Notes under the pieces: generated by a model
What the model saw: only the letters and a program-made list of their open reading frames with translations
Databases searched by the model: none
What the model was told of the DNA's origin: nothing
Translations under genes and position numbers: made by a program
Shown: positions 55,404 to 64,000 of the stretch, one piece after another
Numbering within the stretch: the first letter of the stretch is position 1
Layout of the letters: each line of letters starts with the position of its first letter
NCBI RefSeq assembly: GCF_003001955.1
Contig: NZ_PVNH01000012.1
Span: 62,001-126,000, forward strand
Direction of reading: 5' to 3'
Origin: Prauserella shujinwangii
Lineage (GTDB): Bacteria > Actinomycetota > Actinomycetes > Mycobacteriales > Pseudonocardiaceae
DNA: 64,000 nucleotides

Positions 55404-56585
55404 TCAGCCGGAGTAGGTCAGGTTCCGGCCCGAGGACGGGTCGAACAGCTGGAGCTTGTCGGTGTCGAACCAGACCTCGACGTTGTCGCCCTCCCTGGCC
55501 GCCGACGACGCGGACAACCGGGTGACGATGGTCGAGCCGCTGCCCGGGACGTCCGAGGCGCCCGCGTCGGCGGCGAGCTCCTGCAGCTCCGCCGTGCTCG
55601 CCAGCGGAGCCTCCACGGTGAAGTAGGCGTACTTCTCCGAGCCCATCGACTCCAGCACGTCGACGGGGGCCGTGAACGTCGCGCCCTGCCCGCGATGACC
55701 CTCCTCGAGCAGCGCGGCGTCCTCGAAGTGCTCGGGCCGGATGCCCGCGATCACCTCCCTCGGCGCGTCGGCGGCCTCGACCAGCCTGCGGATGCGGTCG
55801 CCCAGCGGGATGGTGCCCAGCGGGCTGCGCAACGCGCCGTCCTCCAGGCTCGCGGGCACGAAGTTCATCGAGGGAGACCCGATGAACCCGGCCACGAACA
55901 GGTTCGCGGGCTGGTCGTAGAGGAACTGCGGGGAGCCGATCTGCTGCACCACGCCGCCCCGCAGCACCACGACCCGGTCGCCGAGGGTCATCGCCTCGGT
56001 CTGGTCGTGCGTGACGTAGACGGTGGTGGTGCCCAGTTGCTTCTGCAGCTTCGACACCGACGTCCGCATCTGCCCGCGCAGCTTCGCGTCCAGGTTGGAC
56101 AGGGGCTCGTCCATCAGGAACGCCTTGGGGCTGCGCACGATCGCCCTGCCCATCGCGACCCGCTGCCGCTGGCCACCCGACAGGTTCGACGGCCTGCGGT
56201 CGAGGTGCTGGGTCAGGTCGAGGATGCTCGCGGCCTCCTCGACCTTGGCCCGCACGGACGCGTCGTCCATCTTGGCCAGCCGCAGCGGGAAGGCCATGTT
56301 CTCGCGCACGCTCATGTGCGGGTACAGCGCGTAGGACTGGAACACCATCGCGATGTCCCGGTCCTTCGGTGCCTTCTCGTTGGCCCGTACTCCGTCGATG
56401 CGCAGCTCGCCGTCGGAGATGTCCTCCAGCCCCGCGATCATGTTGAGCGCGGTGGACTTGCCGCAGCCGGAGGGGCCGACCAGGATGACGAACTCGCCGT
56501 CGGCGATCTGGATGTCCATGTCGGACACCGCACGCGCCCCGTCCGGGTAGGTCTTGGTCACCTTGTCGAGCACGATCTCAGCCAT
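55404..56585 (-). CDS. sugC: Trehalose ABC transporter ATP-binding protein SugC
   Basis: This 393-residue ATPase has Walker A GPSGCGKST (37-45), the Q-loop FQSYALYPHM, signature LSGGQ (135-139) and Walker B FLMDEP, followed by a MalK-like regulatory domain with the TOBE fold (IAGIRPEHFEDAAL). It energises SugA-SugB. The identification as SugC rather than another sugar ATPase depends on the lpqY-sugA-sugB order and the corA/CBS neighbours. Confidence 0.9.
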   Translation of the reverse strand: MAEIVLDKVTKTYPDGARAVSDMDIQIADGEFVILVGPSGCGKSTALNMIAGLEDISDGELRIDGVRANEKAPKDRDIAMVFQSYALYPHMSVRENMAFPLRLAKMDDASVRAKVEEAASILDLTQHLDRRPSNLSGGQRQRVAMGRAIVRSPKAFLMDEPLSNLDAKLRGQMRTSVSKLQKQLGTTTVYVTHDQTEAMTLGDRVVVLRGGVVQQIGSPQFLYDQPANLFVAGFIGSPSMNFVPASLEDGALRSPLGTIPLGDRIRRLVEAADAPREVIAGIRPEHFEDAALLEEGHRGQGATFTAPVDVLESMGSEKYAYFTVEAPLASTAELQELAADAGASDVPGSGSTIVTRLSASSAAREGDNVEVWFDTDKLQLFDPSSGRNLTYSG

Positions 56586-56588
56586 TGG

Positions 56589-57428
56589 TTACCCCTTCAC
56601 CGCACCGGAGGTCAGCCCCGCCACGATGCGGCGCTGGAAGAACAACACGAACACAATGATCGGAATGGTGATCACCACGGCGGCCGCGGAGATCGTCCCC
56701 GTCGGATCCTCGAACTGGGAGGTCCCGGTGAAGAACGCCAGCGCGGCGGGCACCGTGCGGGACGCCTCCGTGGACGTCAGCGAGATGGCGAACAGGAAGT
56801 CGTTCCAGGCGAAGATGAACACCAGGATCGCCGTGGTGAACACGCCGGGCGCCGCCAGTGGCGCGATCACCCGCCGGAACGCCTGCGCCGGGGTGGCCCC
56901 GTCCATCTTCGCCGCCTTCTCCAGCTCCCACGGGATCTCCCGGAAGAACGCCGACAGCGTGTAGATCGCCAGCGGCAGGGCGAAGGTGATGTAGGGCAGG
57001 ATCAGCCCCGGCCAGGTGTCGAAGAGGCCGAGTGCGTGCTCGATGTTGAACAGCGGTGTCACCAGCGAGATCTGCGGGAACATCGCGATCAGCAGCGACA
57101 CCCCGATCAGCGTCCGCTTGCCGGGGAAGTCCAGCCGCGCGATCGCGTACGCGGCCATCATGCCCAGCACCACCGCGATCAGCGTCGCGATGCTCGCGAT
57201 CCCGATCGAGTTGATCAGCGGGCGGATGAACTCCGAGGTCGCGAAGATCTCGGCGTAGTTCTGCAGCGTCCACTCGCGCGGGACGAAGTTGCCGTCGGCC
57301 AGCGTCTCCTTGGTCTTGAACGACAGCGACGCGATCCACAGCACCGGTACCAGCGCGTAGACCACCACGATGATGTCCAGTATCGCCCACCGGGCCTTCC
57401 GGGCCGCGGTGGATGTCCCCATCACCAT
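56589..57428 (-). CDS. sugB: Trehalose ABC transporter permease SugB
   Basis: This 279-residue protein has six membrane helices. The permease coupling (EAA) loop reads [20 protein letters not shown], and the family start is [20 protein letters not shown]. It belongs to the MalG-like permeases and pairs with SugA. Start and stop fit: the ATG overlaps the sugA stop by one base (TGATG), and sugC begins three bases after its stop. Confidence 0.92.
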   Translation of the reverse strand: MVMGTSTAARKARWAILDIIVVVYALVPVLWIASLSFKTKETLADGNFVPREWTLQNYAEIFATSEFIRPLINSIGIASIATLIAVVLGMMAAYAIARLDFPGKRTLIGVSLLIAMFPQISLVTPLFNIEHALGLFDTWPGLILPYITFALPLAIYTLSAFFREIPWELEKAAKMDGATPAQAFRRVIAPLAAPGVFTTAILVFIFAWNDFLFAISLTSTEASRTVPAALAFFTGTSQFEDPTGTISAAAVVITIPIIVFVLFFQRRIVAGLTSGAVKG

Positions 57429-58381
57429 CAGCGCCTCCCTTCCTGGTCACTGCCCGGCGCGGCGGTGCCGAACACCTTGACGAAGATGAACGCGATGATC
57501 GCCACGCTGATGAAGATCAGCACTGACATCGCGGAGGCGATACCCAGGTTCAGTCCTTTGATCAGGTTGTTGTAGGTCTGCATGGACACCGACGACGTGT
57601 CGTTCGAACCGCCGGTCAGCACGAAGATGTTGTCGAAGATCCGGAACGCGTCCAGGGTGCGGAACAGCAACGCCACCAGGATCGCCGGCTTCATCACCGG
57701 CAGCATGACCTTCGTGAACCGCTGCCAGGCGTTCGCGCCGTCCATCGACGCGGCCTTGAGCAGGTCGTCCGGCACCAGCGCCAGCCCGGCCATCAACAGC
57801 AGCGCCATGAACGGCGTCGTCTTCCACACCTCGGCCAGGATGATGATCATCAGTGACGGCCAGCGCTCGGTCAGCGGGGCGCCCTCGCCGGCCAGCAGGT
57901 TGGCCAGGTAGCCGGTCTCCGGTGTCCACGCGTAGTACCAGGAGAACGCCGCCACCACGGTGACGATCCCGTACGGCACCAGCGTCACCGTCCGCACGAG
58001 ACCCCGCCCGACCAGCGTGCGATGCATGATCAGCGCCAGCGCCATGCCGAGCGCCAGCTCGATGGCCACCGAAACCACGGTGAGGAACAGCGTCGTGCCG
58101 AACGCGGTCCACCAGTACGAGTTGGACAGCACGGCCACGTAGTTCTCGATGCCCACGAATTGCCGCTCGGCCGGGAACCGCAGGTCGTAGCGCTGCAGGG
58201 ACAGCCAGAGCGAGTAGATGATCGGCCAGCCCGTCACCGCGAGCATCACGATCGCCGCGGGCGCGCACAGCAGCAGGCCCAGCCGCCGCTCCGCCTTCTT
58301 GCCCTCCGACAACGCGGGCTTGCCCCGCGCGGGCGGGGCCGGTGTCCCCGTGTCCGCGCGCTGCTGAACCGTCTCGCTCAT
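57428..58381 (-). CDS. sugA: Trehalose ABC transporter permease SugA
   Basis: This 317-residue protein has a ~30-residue cytoplasmic tail and six membrane helices. The EAA-like loop is [20 protein letters not shown], and the start of the first helix is [19 protein letters not shown]. It is MalF-like without the large periplasmic insertion. The ATG overlaps the lpqY stop by four bases. It should form the transmembrane channel with SugB. Confidence 0.92.
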   Translation of the reverse strand: MSETVQQRADTGTPAPPARGKPALSEGKKAERRLGLLLCAPAAIVMLAVTGWPIIYSLWLSLQRYDLRFPAERQFVGIENYVAVLSNSYWWTAFGTTLFLTVVSVAIELALGMALALIMHRTLVGRGLVRTVTLVPYGIVTVVAAFSWYYAWTPETGYLANLLAGEGAPLTERWPSLMIIILAEVWKTTPFMALLLMAGLALVPDDLLKAASMDGANAWQRFTKVMLPVMKPAILVALLFRTLDAFRIFDNIFVLTGGSNDTSSVSMQTYNNLIKGLNLGIASAMSVLIFISVAIIAFIFVKVFGTAAPGSDQEGRR

Positions 58382-59703
58382 GGGATCACGCCCTTCGAGT
58401 CGAGCGCGTCGGAGAGCTGCTGCCGCAACTCCTCGGCCGTGCCCTGGGGATCGATGTCCGACGGCGGGGAGAGCACCTTGGACATGACGGTGGACAGGTT
58501 CTGGTAGGCCGGGGTGAGCGGGCGCACGGCGGCGTTCTTCAACGACTCGAGGATCGTGTCCTTCATCGGGTACTCGGTCGCCATGCTCGGGTTGTCCTCC
58601 GGATCCGCGGGCCGGCTCGGGTCGAGCGGCTCCGGGTCGGTGTAGACGGACTCGATCGTCGGCGGCACGCCGTCGTTGAGCGCGGAGAACTTCTGGTTCT
58701 CGGCGCTGCGCAGGCACAGTGCGGCCTCGAAGGCCTCCGGCTTGTGCCGCGAGGACGCGCTGACCGCGAGGTTGTACCCGCCGATGGTCGTGCGGCCCGC
58801 CTGCCCCGGCAGCACCGACGGGTACGGCGCCCACTGGAAGTGCGCCAGGTCGTCCGGCTTCTCGGCGGCGTAGGAGGCGTAGACGTAGGGCCAGTTGAGC
58901 TGGAACGCGCCGCCTCCGCCCTGGAAGGCGAGCCGGACCTCGTCCTCCTTCATGTTGGTCAGGGACGGGTCGGTGAGCCCGGAGGCGCTGACCTCGCGCA
59001 GGATCTCCAGTGCCCGCACGGCTCCCTGGTCCATGACCACCGACTGGCCGTCCTCGGACAGGATGCGGCCGCCCGCGGACTCGACGAGGGAGTTGTACGT
59101 GACGACCAGGCCCTCGTACTGGGCGCCGGTGAACAGGATCTCGTGCGGCTTGCCCTGCCGCTTCAGCTCGCGGGACATGGCGATCATCTCGTCCCACGTC
59201 TTCGGCGGCTCGGGGGTGATCCGGTCGTCGTACCAGAGCAGGCGCACGTTGGTGTTCTTGGTGGCCGCGTAGAGCTTGCCGTCCCAGGTGGCCGTCTCCA
59301 GCGGGCCCGGCAGGACGTCCTCGGTGGCCTCGGCCTTGTCCTCGCCGGTCCACTCCTCGACCCAGCCGGCCTCGGCGAACTCCGGCACCCAGGTGACGTC
59401 GAGCCCCAGCACGTCCATCGTCTCGTCACCGGCGGCGAGCCTGCGGACCATCTGCTCCCGCTGCCCGTCCGCGCCGCGCGGCAGCTTGTTGTAGACGATC
59501 TCGTAGCGGCCGTTCGCCTCGGCGGTGCAGCGGTCCACCACGGCCTGGAAGTTGTCCTCGGGCGCGTAATAGACGTTGATCTTCATGCCGCCTTCGGAAC
59601 CGCAGGCGGTGAGCATCCCGGCGCCCACGGCGACCGCGCCGGCTGCCGCCACCGCCCTGCCTGGTGAGCGCCCCCGGCGGTGGCGTGCGTTGACCTTCCC
59701 CAT
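58378..59703 (-). CDS. lpqY: Trehalose-binding lipoprotein LpqY
   Basis: This 441-residue lipoprotein has a basic start, a hydrophobic stretch and the lipobox LTAC with Cys34. The mature protein is a MalE-like binding protein (KINVYYAPEDNFQAVVDRCT; GLDVTWVPEFAEAGWVEEW). It captures trehalose at the outer face of the membrane for SugABC; in mycobacteria this recycles trehalose released during mycolate transfer. Whether this organism uses it for recycling or nutrition is not shown. The ribosome site is AAGGAG. Confidence 0.9.
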   Translation of the reverse strand: MGKVNARHRRGRSPGRAVAAAGAVAVGAGMLTACGSEGGMKINVYYAPEDNFQAVVDRCTAEANGRYEIVYNKLPRGADGQREQMVRRLAAGDETMDVLGLDVTWVPEFAEAGWVEEWTGEDKAEATEDVLPGPLETATWDGKLYAATKNTNVRLLWYDDRITPEPPKTWDEMIAMSRELKRQGKPHEILFTGAQYEGLVVTYNSLVESAGGRILSEDGQSVVMDQGAVRALEILREVSASGLTDPSLTNMKEDEVRLAFQGGGGAFQLNWPYVYASYAAEKPDDLAHFQWAPYPSVLPGQAGRTTIGGYNLAVSASSRHKPEAFEAALCLRSAENQKFSALNDGVPPTIESVYTDPEPLDPSRPADPEDNPSMATEYPMKDTILESLKNAAVRPLTPAYQNLSTVMSKVLSPPSDIDPQGTAEELRQQLSDALDSKGVIP

Positions 59704-59799
59704 CGGGTCTCCTTCCGAACGCGCACGCCGAAGCGCTCGCGTCCGGTCGGACGCCCGGCGCGGGGGGAGCCGCGCCCGCACCCCGTCGTGCAGGAGGAA

Positions 59800-59828
59800 A
59801 ACCTATTCCTGCGGGGTAGCCGGCGCAA
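59800..59828 (-). promoter_or_regulatory. Candidate lpqY promoter
   Basis: On the minus strand TTGCGC (59823-59828), a 17-base spacer and TAGGTT (59800-59805) lie about 97 bases before the lpqY ATG. A GCAGGA/TCCTGC inverted repeat (59790-59812) overlaps the -10 and may be an operator. Confidence 0.42.
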
Positions 59829-59873
59829 GCACCGACAGTAATGATTCCGGCACCCGGACGCGTGAGGAGTCGA

Positions 59874-60395
59874 TCAGCCGGATGTCCCCATGGCCAGCCG
59901 GGCGAGCAGGTCACGCCCGCGTTCCGCGTTGCGCGGCTGGCAGAGTACGTCGTAGCGGCCCGCGACGAGCTGGCTGGCTGAGGAGAAGTCCCGGCGGCCA
60001 CGCGTGGACGCGTAACTGGTGGCGGCGAAGACGACACCGAAGAGCACACCGGCGATCAGGCCCACCAGCACCGGCGCGTACGAGATGCCCTGCCCGCTGC
60101 CGAAGAGGGCGAGCAGGAACCCCACGAAGAGACCGAACCAGGCCCCGGACAGCGCGCCGGTGCCGAGCACCTTGCCCCACGTGAGCCTGCCGATGACGCG
60201 CTCGACCAGCATCAGGTCGACACCGACGATGGTCACGTCCTGCACCGCGAAGTCGTTGTCGGCGAGGTAGTCGACGGCCTTCTGCGCCTCCTCGTAGGTC
60301 CCGTAGGAGCCGATCGGCCACCCGGTGGGCGGCGTCGGCAGGCGTGGCTGGCCCGCGGCCTGCCGCCCCGACGAGAATGGACCGGTCACGATCAT
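59874..60395 (-). CDS. General-stress-protein-like membrane protein
   Basis: This protein has about 173 residues. The N-terminal soluble part has GSYGTYEEAQKAVDYLADND and VTIVGVDLMLVERVIGRLTW, the pattern of general stress protein 17M-like proteins. Two Gly-rich membrane helices follow (LSGAWFGLFVGFLLALFG, VGLIAGVLFGVVF) and a basic C-terminus. The function is unknown. Rv1234 occupies the same position before lpqY in M. tuberculosis (recalled). ATG 60395 and GTG 60398 are equally possible. Confidence 0.85.
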   Translation of the reverse strand: MIVTGPFSSGRQAAGQPRLPTPPTGWPIGSYGTYEEAQKAVDYLADNDFAVQDVTIVGVDLMLVERVIGRLTWGKVLGTGALSGAWFGLFVGFLLALFGSGQGISYAPVLVGLIAGVLFGVVFAATSYASTRGRRDFSSASQLVAGRYDVLCQPRNAERGRDLLARLAMGTSG

Positions 60396-60595
60396 CACCT
60401 GAGCCCTGCTGCGTGGTCAGCCGCCCGCACGTCCGCAGCGGCTACTCGTGGATGTATCCATCCTGCCAACATCGCTAAACCGGCGCGAACCCCACCTGGC
60501 CGGACGACCCGCGGCCGGCGCCGGCGCTGGTCCGGCCGGGTGAACGCCTGGCGGCCGACGGCCCGTCCGACTCGTCTTCGTGACCGAGTTCACCC

Positions 60596-61792
60596 TCACG
60601 AGCGGAGCTTGTAGTCCCGGAGGAGGCCGCGGCTGATGATCGTCTTCTGGATCTCGCTGGTGCCCTCGCCGATGAGCAGGAACGGTGCCTCGCGCATCAG
60701 CCGCTCGATCTCGTACTCCTTCGAGTAGCCGTAGCCACCGTGGATGCGGAACGCCTCCTGCGTGACCTCCGCGCAGTACTCGCTCGCGAGCAGCTTGGCC
60801 ATCCCGGCCTCGACGTCGTTGCGCGCGCCGGAGTCCTTGAGCCGCGCCGCGTTGACCATCATCAGGTGCGCGGCCTCCACCTTGGTGGCCATCTCGGCGA
60901 GTTTGAACGCGACGGCCTGGTGCTCGGCGATCGGCTTGCCGAACGTCCTGCGCTGCTGCGCGTACTCGATCGCCAGCTCGAACGAGCGGATCGCGATGCC
61001 GCACGCCCGCGCCGCCACGTTCACCCGGCCGACCTCGACACCGTCCATCATGTACGCGAAGCCCTTGCCGGGGCGCTCACCGAGCACCTTGCCGGCACCG
61101 ATGCGGAAGCCGTCGAACACCGCCTCGGTGGTGTCGACGCCCTTGTAGCCCATCTTGTCGATCTTGCCGGGAATGGTCAGGCCGGGCAGCACCTCGCCGT
61201 AGCCCTCCGGCTTCTCGACCAGGAACGTCGTGAGGTTCTGGTGCGCCTTCTCCGCGCCCTCGTCGGTACGCACCAGCAGCGCGATGAGGTTCGACGTGCC
61301 GCCGTTGGTCAGCCACATCTTCGACCCGTCGATGACGTAGGAGTCACCGTCGCGGGTGCCCTTGGTCTTGATGGCCGCCACGTCGGAGCCGAGGTCCGGT
61401 TCGGACATCGAGAACGAGCCGCGCACCTCGCCGGTGGCCATCCTCGGCAGGAAGTGCCGCTTCTGCTCCTCCGTGCCGTGCCGGGAGATCATGTGCGCCA
61501 CGATGAAGTGCGTGTTGATCACCCCGGACACGCTCATCCAGCCGCGCGCGATCTCCTCCACCACCAGGGCGTAGGTCAGCAGCGACTCGCCAAGACCGCC
61601 GTGCTCCTCGGGGATGGTGATGCCGAACAGCCCCATCTCCTTCATGCCCTCGACGATGTCGGCGGGATAGGTGTCGGCGTGCTCGAGCTCCTGCGCGTGC
61701 GGGATGATCTCCTTGTCCACGAAGGCACGCACGGTGGCGAGGATCTCGGTCTGCACGTCGGTCAGGCCGGCGGTCTGGGCGAGGCGGGCCAT
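60596..61792 (-). CDS. Acyl-CoA dehydrogenase
   Basis: This 398-residue flavoenzyme has the FAD/substrate motifs GSFSMSEPDLGSDVAAIKT and MWLTNGGTSNLIALLV, QRRTFGKPIAEHQAVAFKLA, and the C-terminal IHGGYGYSKEYEIERLMREA, FLLIGEGTSEIQKTII. It oxidises acyl-CoA to trans-2-enoyl-CoA. The substrate range is unknown, and its electron acceptor should be ETF. The ATG at 61792 follows AAGGGAAG. The gene is not in the recalled Rv1232c-Rv1239c order, so it is part of an inserted stretch. The 200 bases downstream (60396-60595) hold only a GGGTGAAC/GTTCACCC repeat with a long loop. Confidence 0.93.
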   Translation of the reverse strand: MARLAQTAGLTDVQTEILATVRAFVDKEIIPHAQELEHADTYPADIVEGMKEMGLFGITIPEEHGGLGESLLTYALVVEEIARGWMSVSGVINTHFIVAHMISRHGTEEQKRHFLPRMATGEVRGSFSMSEPDLGSDVAAIKTKGTRDGDSYVIDGSKMWLTNGGTSNLIALLVRTDEGAEKAHQNLTTFLVEKPEGYGEVLPGLTIPGKIDKMGYKGVDTTEAVFDGFRIGAGKVLGERPGKGFAYMMDGVEVGRVNVAARACGIAIRSFELAIEYAQQRRTFGKPIAEHQAVAFKLAEMATKVEAAHLMMVNAARLKDSGARNDVEAGMAKLLASEYCAEVTQEAFRIHGGYGYSKEYEIERLMREAPFLLIGEGTSEIQKTIISRGLLRDYKLRS

Positions 61793-61871
61793 GCAACTTC
61801 CCTTCGGGCACGGGGGCGCCGAAGCGCTGACGCCCCGGCGCGGGTTACCGCTGAGTATGACCCGAAAACGG

Positions 61872-62711
61872 TCACTCCGTGGAGACAGGGTGGGCAGCGC
61901 CACGGTCGGCCCCCTGCCGCTGGTGTGCGGGGGCCTCCACCGGCTCCCCCTCCCGGGCGCGCTGGTCCAGGAACCGCAGCAGCTCCACCGGGAACGGCAG
62001 CACGAGCGTGGAGTTCTTCTCCGCCGCCACCTCCACGACCGTCTCCAGCAACCGCAGCTGCAACGCCGACGGGGTGTCGGCCATCCGCGCCGCCGCCTGC
62101 GCCAGCTTCTCCGACGCCTGCAGCTCGCCCTCGGCGGCGATCACCCGGCCGCGCCGTTCCCGCTCCGCCTCCGCCTGCCGGGACATCGCCCGCTTCATCG
62201 CCTCGGGTAGGGCGACGTCCTTGATCTCCACACGGTCGATGTGCACGCCCCACGACAGCGCGGGACTGTCGATCATCAGCTCGAGCCCCTCGTTCAGCCG
62301 CTCCCGGTTGGAGAGCAGGTCGTCGAGGTCGCTCTTACCGATGATGGAGCGCAGCGACGTCTGCGCCACCTGGCCCATGGCGAACCGGTAGTCCTCGACA
62401 CCCACGACCGCCTGCACGGGGTCGATCACCTTGAAGTACACGACCGCGTCCACCCGGACCGTCACGTTGTCGCGGGTGATGCCGTCCTGCGCGGGCACCG
62501 GCAGCGTCACGATCTGCAGGTTGACCTTGCGCATGCGGTCGACGCCGGGAACGATCAGCACGAGCCCCGGCTCGCGCGGCGGGTGCCGCACGCGGCCGAA
62601 GCGGAACACGAGACCGCGTTCGTACTGCTTGACGACCCGCACGCCGGCCGCCAGCCCGGCGGCTCCCACGGCGGCGACGACGACGGCGGCGGTCAGGATC
62701 TCCACCAACAT
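61872..62711 (-). CDS. SPFH/band-7 (slipin-type) membrane protein
   Basis: The protein has 279 residues. An N-terminal membrane helix (EILTAAVVVAAVGAAGLAAG) is followed by a band-7 domain with VVKQYERGLVFRFGRV, PGLVLIVPGVDRMRKVNLQI and LRSIIGKSDLDDLLSNRE, and a coiled-coil EAERERRGRVIAAEGELQAS. Slipins form ring-like oligomers and organise membrane microdomains. No NfeD-type partner gene is adjacent. The ATG at 62711 opens directly before the hydrophobic helix. Confidence 0.93.
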   Translation of the reverse strand: MLVEILTAAVVVAAVGAAGLAAGVRVVKQYERGLVFRFGRVRHPPREPGLVLIVPGVDRMRKVNLQIVTLPVPAQDGITRDNVTVRVDAVVYFKVIDPVQAVVGVEDYRFAMGQVAQTSLRSIIGKSDLDDLLSNRERLNEGLELMIDSPALSWGVHIDRVEIKDVALPEAMKRAMSRQAEAERERRGRVIAAEGELQASEKLAQAAARMADTPSALQLRLLETVVEVAAEKNSTLVLPFPVELLRFLDQRAREGEPVEAPAHQRQGADRGAAHPVSTE

Positions 62712-62807
62712 GGCCCGCTCCCGGGTGCCCGAGCCCCCTGTTCGCTCGATGCTACGCCGCGCCGCGCGCGACGGGCATCCTCGCGGCGCACGCAATAGGC
62801 TGGCGCC

Positions 62808-64000
62808 ATGGCTCCCGTCAACCGGGTTTACGCAGCTCAGCTGGCCGGGCTACCGGTGTTCGGTCCCGACGGTGAGTCGATCGGCAAGGTGCGGGACCTC
62901 GTCGTCGGGCTCCGCCTGGACCAGCTGCCGCCCCGGGTGCTGGGCCTGGTCGTGGAGCTGGCCACCCGTCGCCGAGTCTTCGTGCCCATGTTGCGGGTCA
63001 CCGCGATCGAGCCGAACGCCGTCACGCTCGGCAGCGGCTCGGTCAACATGCGCCGCTTCCACCAGCGCCCCAACGAGGTGCTCGTCCTCGGCCAGCTGTT
63101 CGACGCGCGGGCCTGGCTCGCGGAGACCGGGACGCGCGTCACCGTGGTCGACGCGGCGATGGAACCGACCCGCACCCGCGACTGGGTGCTCGCCAGGCTC
63201 GCCATCCGCGAGCCCAGGGGCAGGCTCGGCCTGGCCCGCCGCCGGTCGCCGCTGCGCGTGGTGCCGTGGGACGAGGTCGCCGGGCTCGGCCTCACCGACC
63301 TCACCGGGCAGCCGCAGGGCGCGGGCCAGCTGCTCATGCTGTTCGACACCATGCGCGCGGTGGACGTCGCGGCGACCCTGCGCGACCTGCCGCTCAAGCG
63401 CAGGCACGAGGTCGCCGACGCCATGGACGACGAGCGCCTCGCCGACGTGCTGGAGGAGCTGCCCGAGGAGGACCAGAAGGAGCTGGTCGGCTACCTCGCC
63501 GACGAGCGGGCCGCCGACATCCTCGAGGCGATGAACCCGGACGACGCCGCCGACCTGCTGTCCGAGCTGGCGCCCGCCGAGCAGAACCGGCTGCTGGAGC
63601 TGATGCACCCGGACGAGTCCGAGCCGGTGAAGCGGCTGCTCGAGTACTCCGCCGACACCGCGGGCGGGCTGATGACACCGGAGCCGGTGGTGCTGACCCC
63701 GGACGCGACGGTCGCCGAGGCGCTCGCGCACATCCGCAACCCGGACCTGACCACGGCGCTGGCCAGCATGGTGTTCGTGTGCAGGCCGCCGAGCGCGACG
63801 CCGACCGGCCGGTACGTCGGCTGCGTGCACTTCCAGCGGCTGCTCCGGGAGCCACCCGCCGAGCTGGTGGCCGCGGCGGCGGACACGGACCTGCCCGCGC
63901 TGCGCCCTTCGGCGTCGCTGGCGGAGGTCACCCGGTACTTCGCCGCGTACAACCTGGCGTGCGCGCCGGTCGTCGACGCCGAGGATCACCTGGTCGGCGC
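62808..64000 (+). CDS. MgtE N-domain and CBS protein with PRC-barrel-like N-terminus (partial)
   Basis: The gene is open at the right edge (397 complete codons visible). Residues ~10-90 resemble a PRC barrel (GLPVFGPDGESIGKVRDLVV), and a second such unit lies at ~115-190. An MgtE-N superhelix follows (ADAMDDERLADVLEELPEED; LADERAADILEAMNPDDAAD; LLSELAPAEQNRLLELMHPD), then a CBS domain starting GGLMTPEPVVLTPDATVAEA. Rv1232c has this plan (recalled). No MgtE membrane domain is visible, so it may be a soluble Mg2+/nucleotide sensor. Confidence 0.9.
   Translation, partial: MAPVNRVYAAQLAGLPVFGPDGESIGKVRDLVVGLRLDQLPPRVLGLVVELATRRRVFVPMLRVTAIEPNAVTLGSGSVNMRRFHQRPNEVLVLGQLFDARAWLAETGTRVTVVDAAMEPTRTRDWVLARLAIREPRGRLGLARRRSPLRVVPWDEVAGLGLTDLTGQPQGAGQLLMLFDTMRAVDVAATLRDLPLKRRHEVADAMDDERLADVLEELPEEDQKELVGYLADERAADILEAMNPDDAADLLSELAPAEQNRLLELMHPDESEPVKRLLEYSADTAGGLMTPEPVVLTPDATVAEALAHIRNPDLTTALASMVFVCRPPSATPTGRYVGCVHFQRLLREPPAELVAAAADTDLPALRPSASLAEVTRYFAAYNLACAPVVDAEDHLVG

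Noticed and set aside
55377-57575. Open frame of 732 codons on the plus strand, antisense to sugC and sugB
   Set aside because: A shadow of the ABC transporter genes. It also begins inside the palindrome at 55344-55391.
60538-60595. GGGTGAAC/GTTCACCC inverted repeat as terminator of the acyl-CoA dehydrogenase gene
   Set aside because: Arms of eight bases with a 42-base loop are weak support and may be chance in this composition.
1-64000. tRNA, rRNA, insertion sequences, prophage genes or CRISPR arrays
   Set aside because: None was seen on either strand. Gaps are short and filled with promoters or palindromes, and no transposase or integrase motif appears.

Overview
The window is about 72% G+C, packed with genes that mostly overlap by 1-8 bases, with many GTG starts. 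Its gene content is that of an actinomycete. The FasR/RhlE/AdnAB and LpqY-SugABC neighbourhoods, the IdeR- and GlnR-type sites and the intergenic palindromes fit a Pseudonocardiaceae genome such as Amycolatopsis; this genus assignment is an inference. I saw no rRNA, tRNA, CRISPR array, transposase or phage gene.

Layout. 1-3451: a membrane protein cut by the window edge, a zinc metallopeptidase, a small membrane protein and a TrkA-type K+ channel. 3518-10390: the AdnB-AdnA helicase-nuclease pair and a divergent alkyltransferase-like protein. 10405-11268: a siderophore-interacting protein under an IdeR/DtxR box. 11321-11964: a Phd/VapC-like toxin-antitoxin pair whose toxin seems to have lost a catalytic Asp. 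11976-15360: a HemD-like protein with a WYL regulator, a divergent DUF3224 gene and a winged-helix protein. 15368-25138: a nitrate assimilation cluster (nitrate reductase, its flavin/iron-sulfur partner, NarK, NirB, NirD, HemD fused to a winged helix, sirohydrochlorin chelatase), with GlnR-like boxes before the reductase gene and before nirB. 25298-28497: SRPBCC, TIGR02569 and MoeZ genes plus a small membrane protein. 28607-41099: DUF3152 protease, hydrolases, FasR, an AurF-like oxygenase with its TetR regulator, DUF3107, a ferritin-like protein, RhlE and a PQQ-like/hydrolase operon. 41096-49540: RecB-like nuclease, MarC, PHP, PH-domain protein, a tiny membrane peptide, P450, NUDIX, acyl-CoA ligase, DUF2332 and MaoC. 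49541-53557: CorA preceded by a structured leader with a 27-codon reading frame, a 38-residue membrane peptide, a phosphoesterase/ParB-like pair and a second toxin-antitoxin pair. 53596-59703: two membrane proteins and the lpqY-sugABC trehalose importer. 59874-64000: stress membrane protein, acyl-CoA dehydrogenase, SPFH protein and an MgtE-N/CBS protein cut by the window end.

From memory, two blocks keep the order and orientation of Mycobacterium tuberculosis: K+ channel-adnB-adnA-ATL-TIGR02569-moeZ-DUF3152-fasR-DUF3107-ferritin-like-rhlE-PQQ (Rv3200c to Rv3212) and CBS protein-stress protein-lpqY-sugABC-corA (Rv1232c to Rv1239c). The nitrate cluster and its neighbours (10.4-25.3 kb) sit inside the first block as an insertion relative to that order.

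The least explained items are the corA leader, the damaged toxin, and the families of near-identical intergenic palindromes shared by unrelated convergent genes.
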